NCBI GenBank assembly: GCA_012719225.1 | Contig: JAAYAT010000120.1 | Location: 1 to 40,379 of the forward strand | Reading direction: 5' to 3' | Source: Verrucomicrobiaceae bacterium | GTDB lineage: Bacteria > Verrucomicrobiota > Verrucomicrobiia > Verrucomicrobiales > DEV007 | DNA length: 40,379 bases | Shown here: piece by piece, positions 39,552 to 40,379 of the stretch | Numbering within the stretch: the stretch's first letter is position 1 | Layout: each line of letters begins with the position of its first letter | The notes under the pieces: model-generated | The model's database searches: none | Told to the model about the DNA's origin: nothing | What the model saw: the letters and a program-made list of their open reading frames with translations, nothing else | Program-made: the position numbers and the translations under genes

Positions 39552-39788
39552 ATGTCAAAGGAGAACACCGCTTTAGCTGAACGTGCCAAGAGGGCTCGTC
39601 GTATCGTCAAAAACCCGAGCCTCTACAAGGTCTGCATGGGGTGTGACTCCATCGTCGCCAGCAAGGTGAACATTTGTCCGAACTGCCACGCCTACCGGTT
39701 CGAGTGCGATCAGGACGCCGTCGTGCTCCAGGCCCGCGCCCTTTCCAGCCGCGAACAGAATTCCGTCGTGGCCGAGGATCTTCTTTGA
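39552..39788 (+). CDS. Small zinc-ribbon-like hypothetical protein (78 aa)
   Basis: CMGCDSIVASKVNICPNCHAYRFECD: two CxxC knuckles. Confidence 0.75.
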   Translation: MSKENTALAERAKRARRIVKNPSLYKVCMGCDSIVASKVNICPNCHAYRFECDQDAVVLQARALSSREQNSVVAEDLL

Positions 39789-39910
39789 TTTTTTTCCTGC
39801 GGAGATGTCTTCGGGGAAGGGAATCGCAAAGAAACTCCTTGCAAACTCGGCACATCCCTACATCTTGCCGTCCTCGCAATGCGGCGGTTCCCCCGCCGGA
39901 AATGTGTTAC

Positions 39911-39995
39911 GGGTAGATTCCGGAGCGGTCAAACGGGGCAGACTGTAAATCTGCTGGCTATGCCTTCGAAGGTTCGAATCCTTCTCTGCCCACCA
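39911..39995 (+). tRNA. tRNA-Tyr (GTA), type II with long variable arm, encoded CCA
   Basis: GGGTAGA/TCTGCCC acceptor, anticodon arm GCAGA-CTGTAAA-TCTGC with GTA at 39945-39947, T arm GGTTCGAATCC, CCA at 39993-39995; 85 nt. Confidence 0.96.
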
Positions 39996-40008
39996 CCTTC
40001 TAAATGAA

Positions 40009-40039
40009 GGGGTTACGACGAAAATCGTAGCCCCTTTTT
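40009..40039 (+). terminator. Terminator GGGGTTACGA-CGAAAA-TCGTAGCCCC-T5 after tRNA-Tyr
   Basis: 10-bp stem (one G-T pair) followed by TTTTT. Confidence 0.85.
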
Positions 40040-40240
40040 CTTGTGGTAGGACCTACGGTGCCCAAATAATCTGGAGGATATGCAGGATTTGTCACGATCC
40101 ACATTTTTTTTGGTGTCGAAAAACTGTGTCGCTTCCATTCCGGCATCGGGGAAAACTTGACCTCTTTTTAGGGCAAAAGACGAAAATTGGCGAAGGAAGT
40201 CTGGAGCCTGGCCGGAGATTGTGGTGGCTTGGGGTGATCC

Positions 40241-40379
40241 ATGGAATTGCCGAATACGGTAACGCGGGAAAAACTCTACGAGGAAGTCTGGAAAACCCCG
40301 GGCCGGCAACTGGCTGAGCGCTGCGGCGTGTCCGATGTCGCCCTGGCCAAGATCTGCCGCAAGATGAACGTGCCGCGGC
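40241..40379 (+). CDS. Partial CDS (runs off the window): conserved hypothetical protein of the '(V)TREKLYEEVW..P..QLAERCGVSDVALAKICRKMNVPR' type
   Basis: Manual translation from ATG 40241: MELPNTVTREKLYEEVWKTPGRQLAERCGVSDVALAKICRKMNVPR; no stop before the window end. Confidence 0.7.
   Translation, partial: MELPNTVTREKLYEEVWKTPGRQLAERCGVSDVALAKICRKMNVPR

Noticed and set aside
40040-40317. ORFs 40013..40309 (-) and 40126..40317 (+) downstream of tRNA-Tyr
   Set aside because: Short, no homology-like features; overlapped by the better-supported partial gene starting at 40241

Overview
GC-rich bacterial chromosomal window. Gene content and protein style suggest a Verrucomicrobia/PVC-type genome; this is inferred, not verified. 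Most of the window is ordinary core metabolism and information processing: folE2, the three-gene pntAA/pntAB/pntB transhydrogenase, rlmN, folC, a cysteine desulfurase, a YggS-family protein, rpmG and rpsR, cstA, an HU/IHF protein, mutY, ctpA-like, tsaD, ispH, ruvC, a SurA-like PPIase, mfd and tRNA-Tyr(GTA). rpmG (57 aa) is missing from the supplied ORF track. The less ordinary parts are: (i) a RAYT-type Y1 transposase with a nearby cluster of GGGGACAGGTCA repeats and other short palindromes; (ii) two tandem, paralogous coiled-coil envelope proteins of MreC-like architecture, the second split by an apparent frameshift, followed by a small lipoprotein and a cNMP-binding protein; (iii) a DksA/TraR protein with an H1-like KKAAPA tail and a degenerate zinc finger, next to cysteine-free S18 and a single-cysteine L33; (iv) a DUF3482-type GTPase/DUF2868-type pair; (v) a terminator-like hairpin against the folE2 start codon; (vi) widespread absence of Shine-Dalgarno motifs, with possible leaderless small ORFs; (vii) a truncated 'VSDVALAKICRK' gene after tRNA-Tyr at the right edge. 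I found no CRISPR array, prophage or recognisable complete defence system. Family assignments come from motif recognition by eye; no database search was run.
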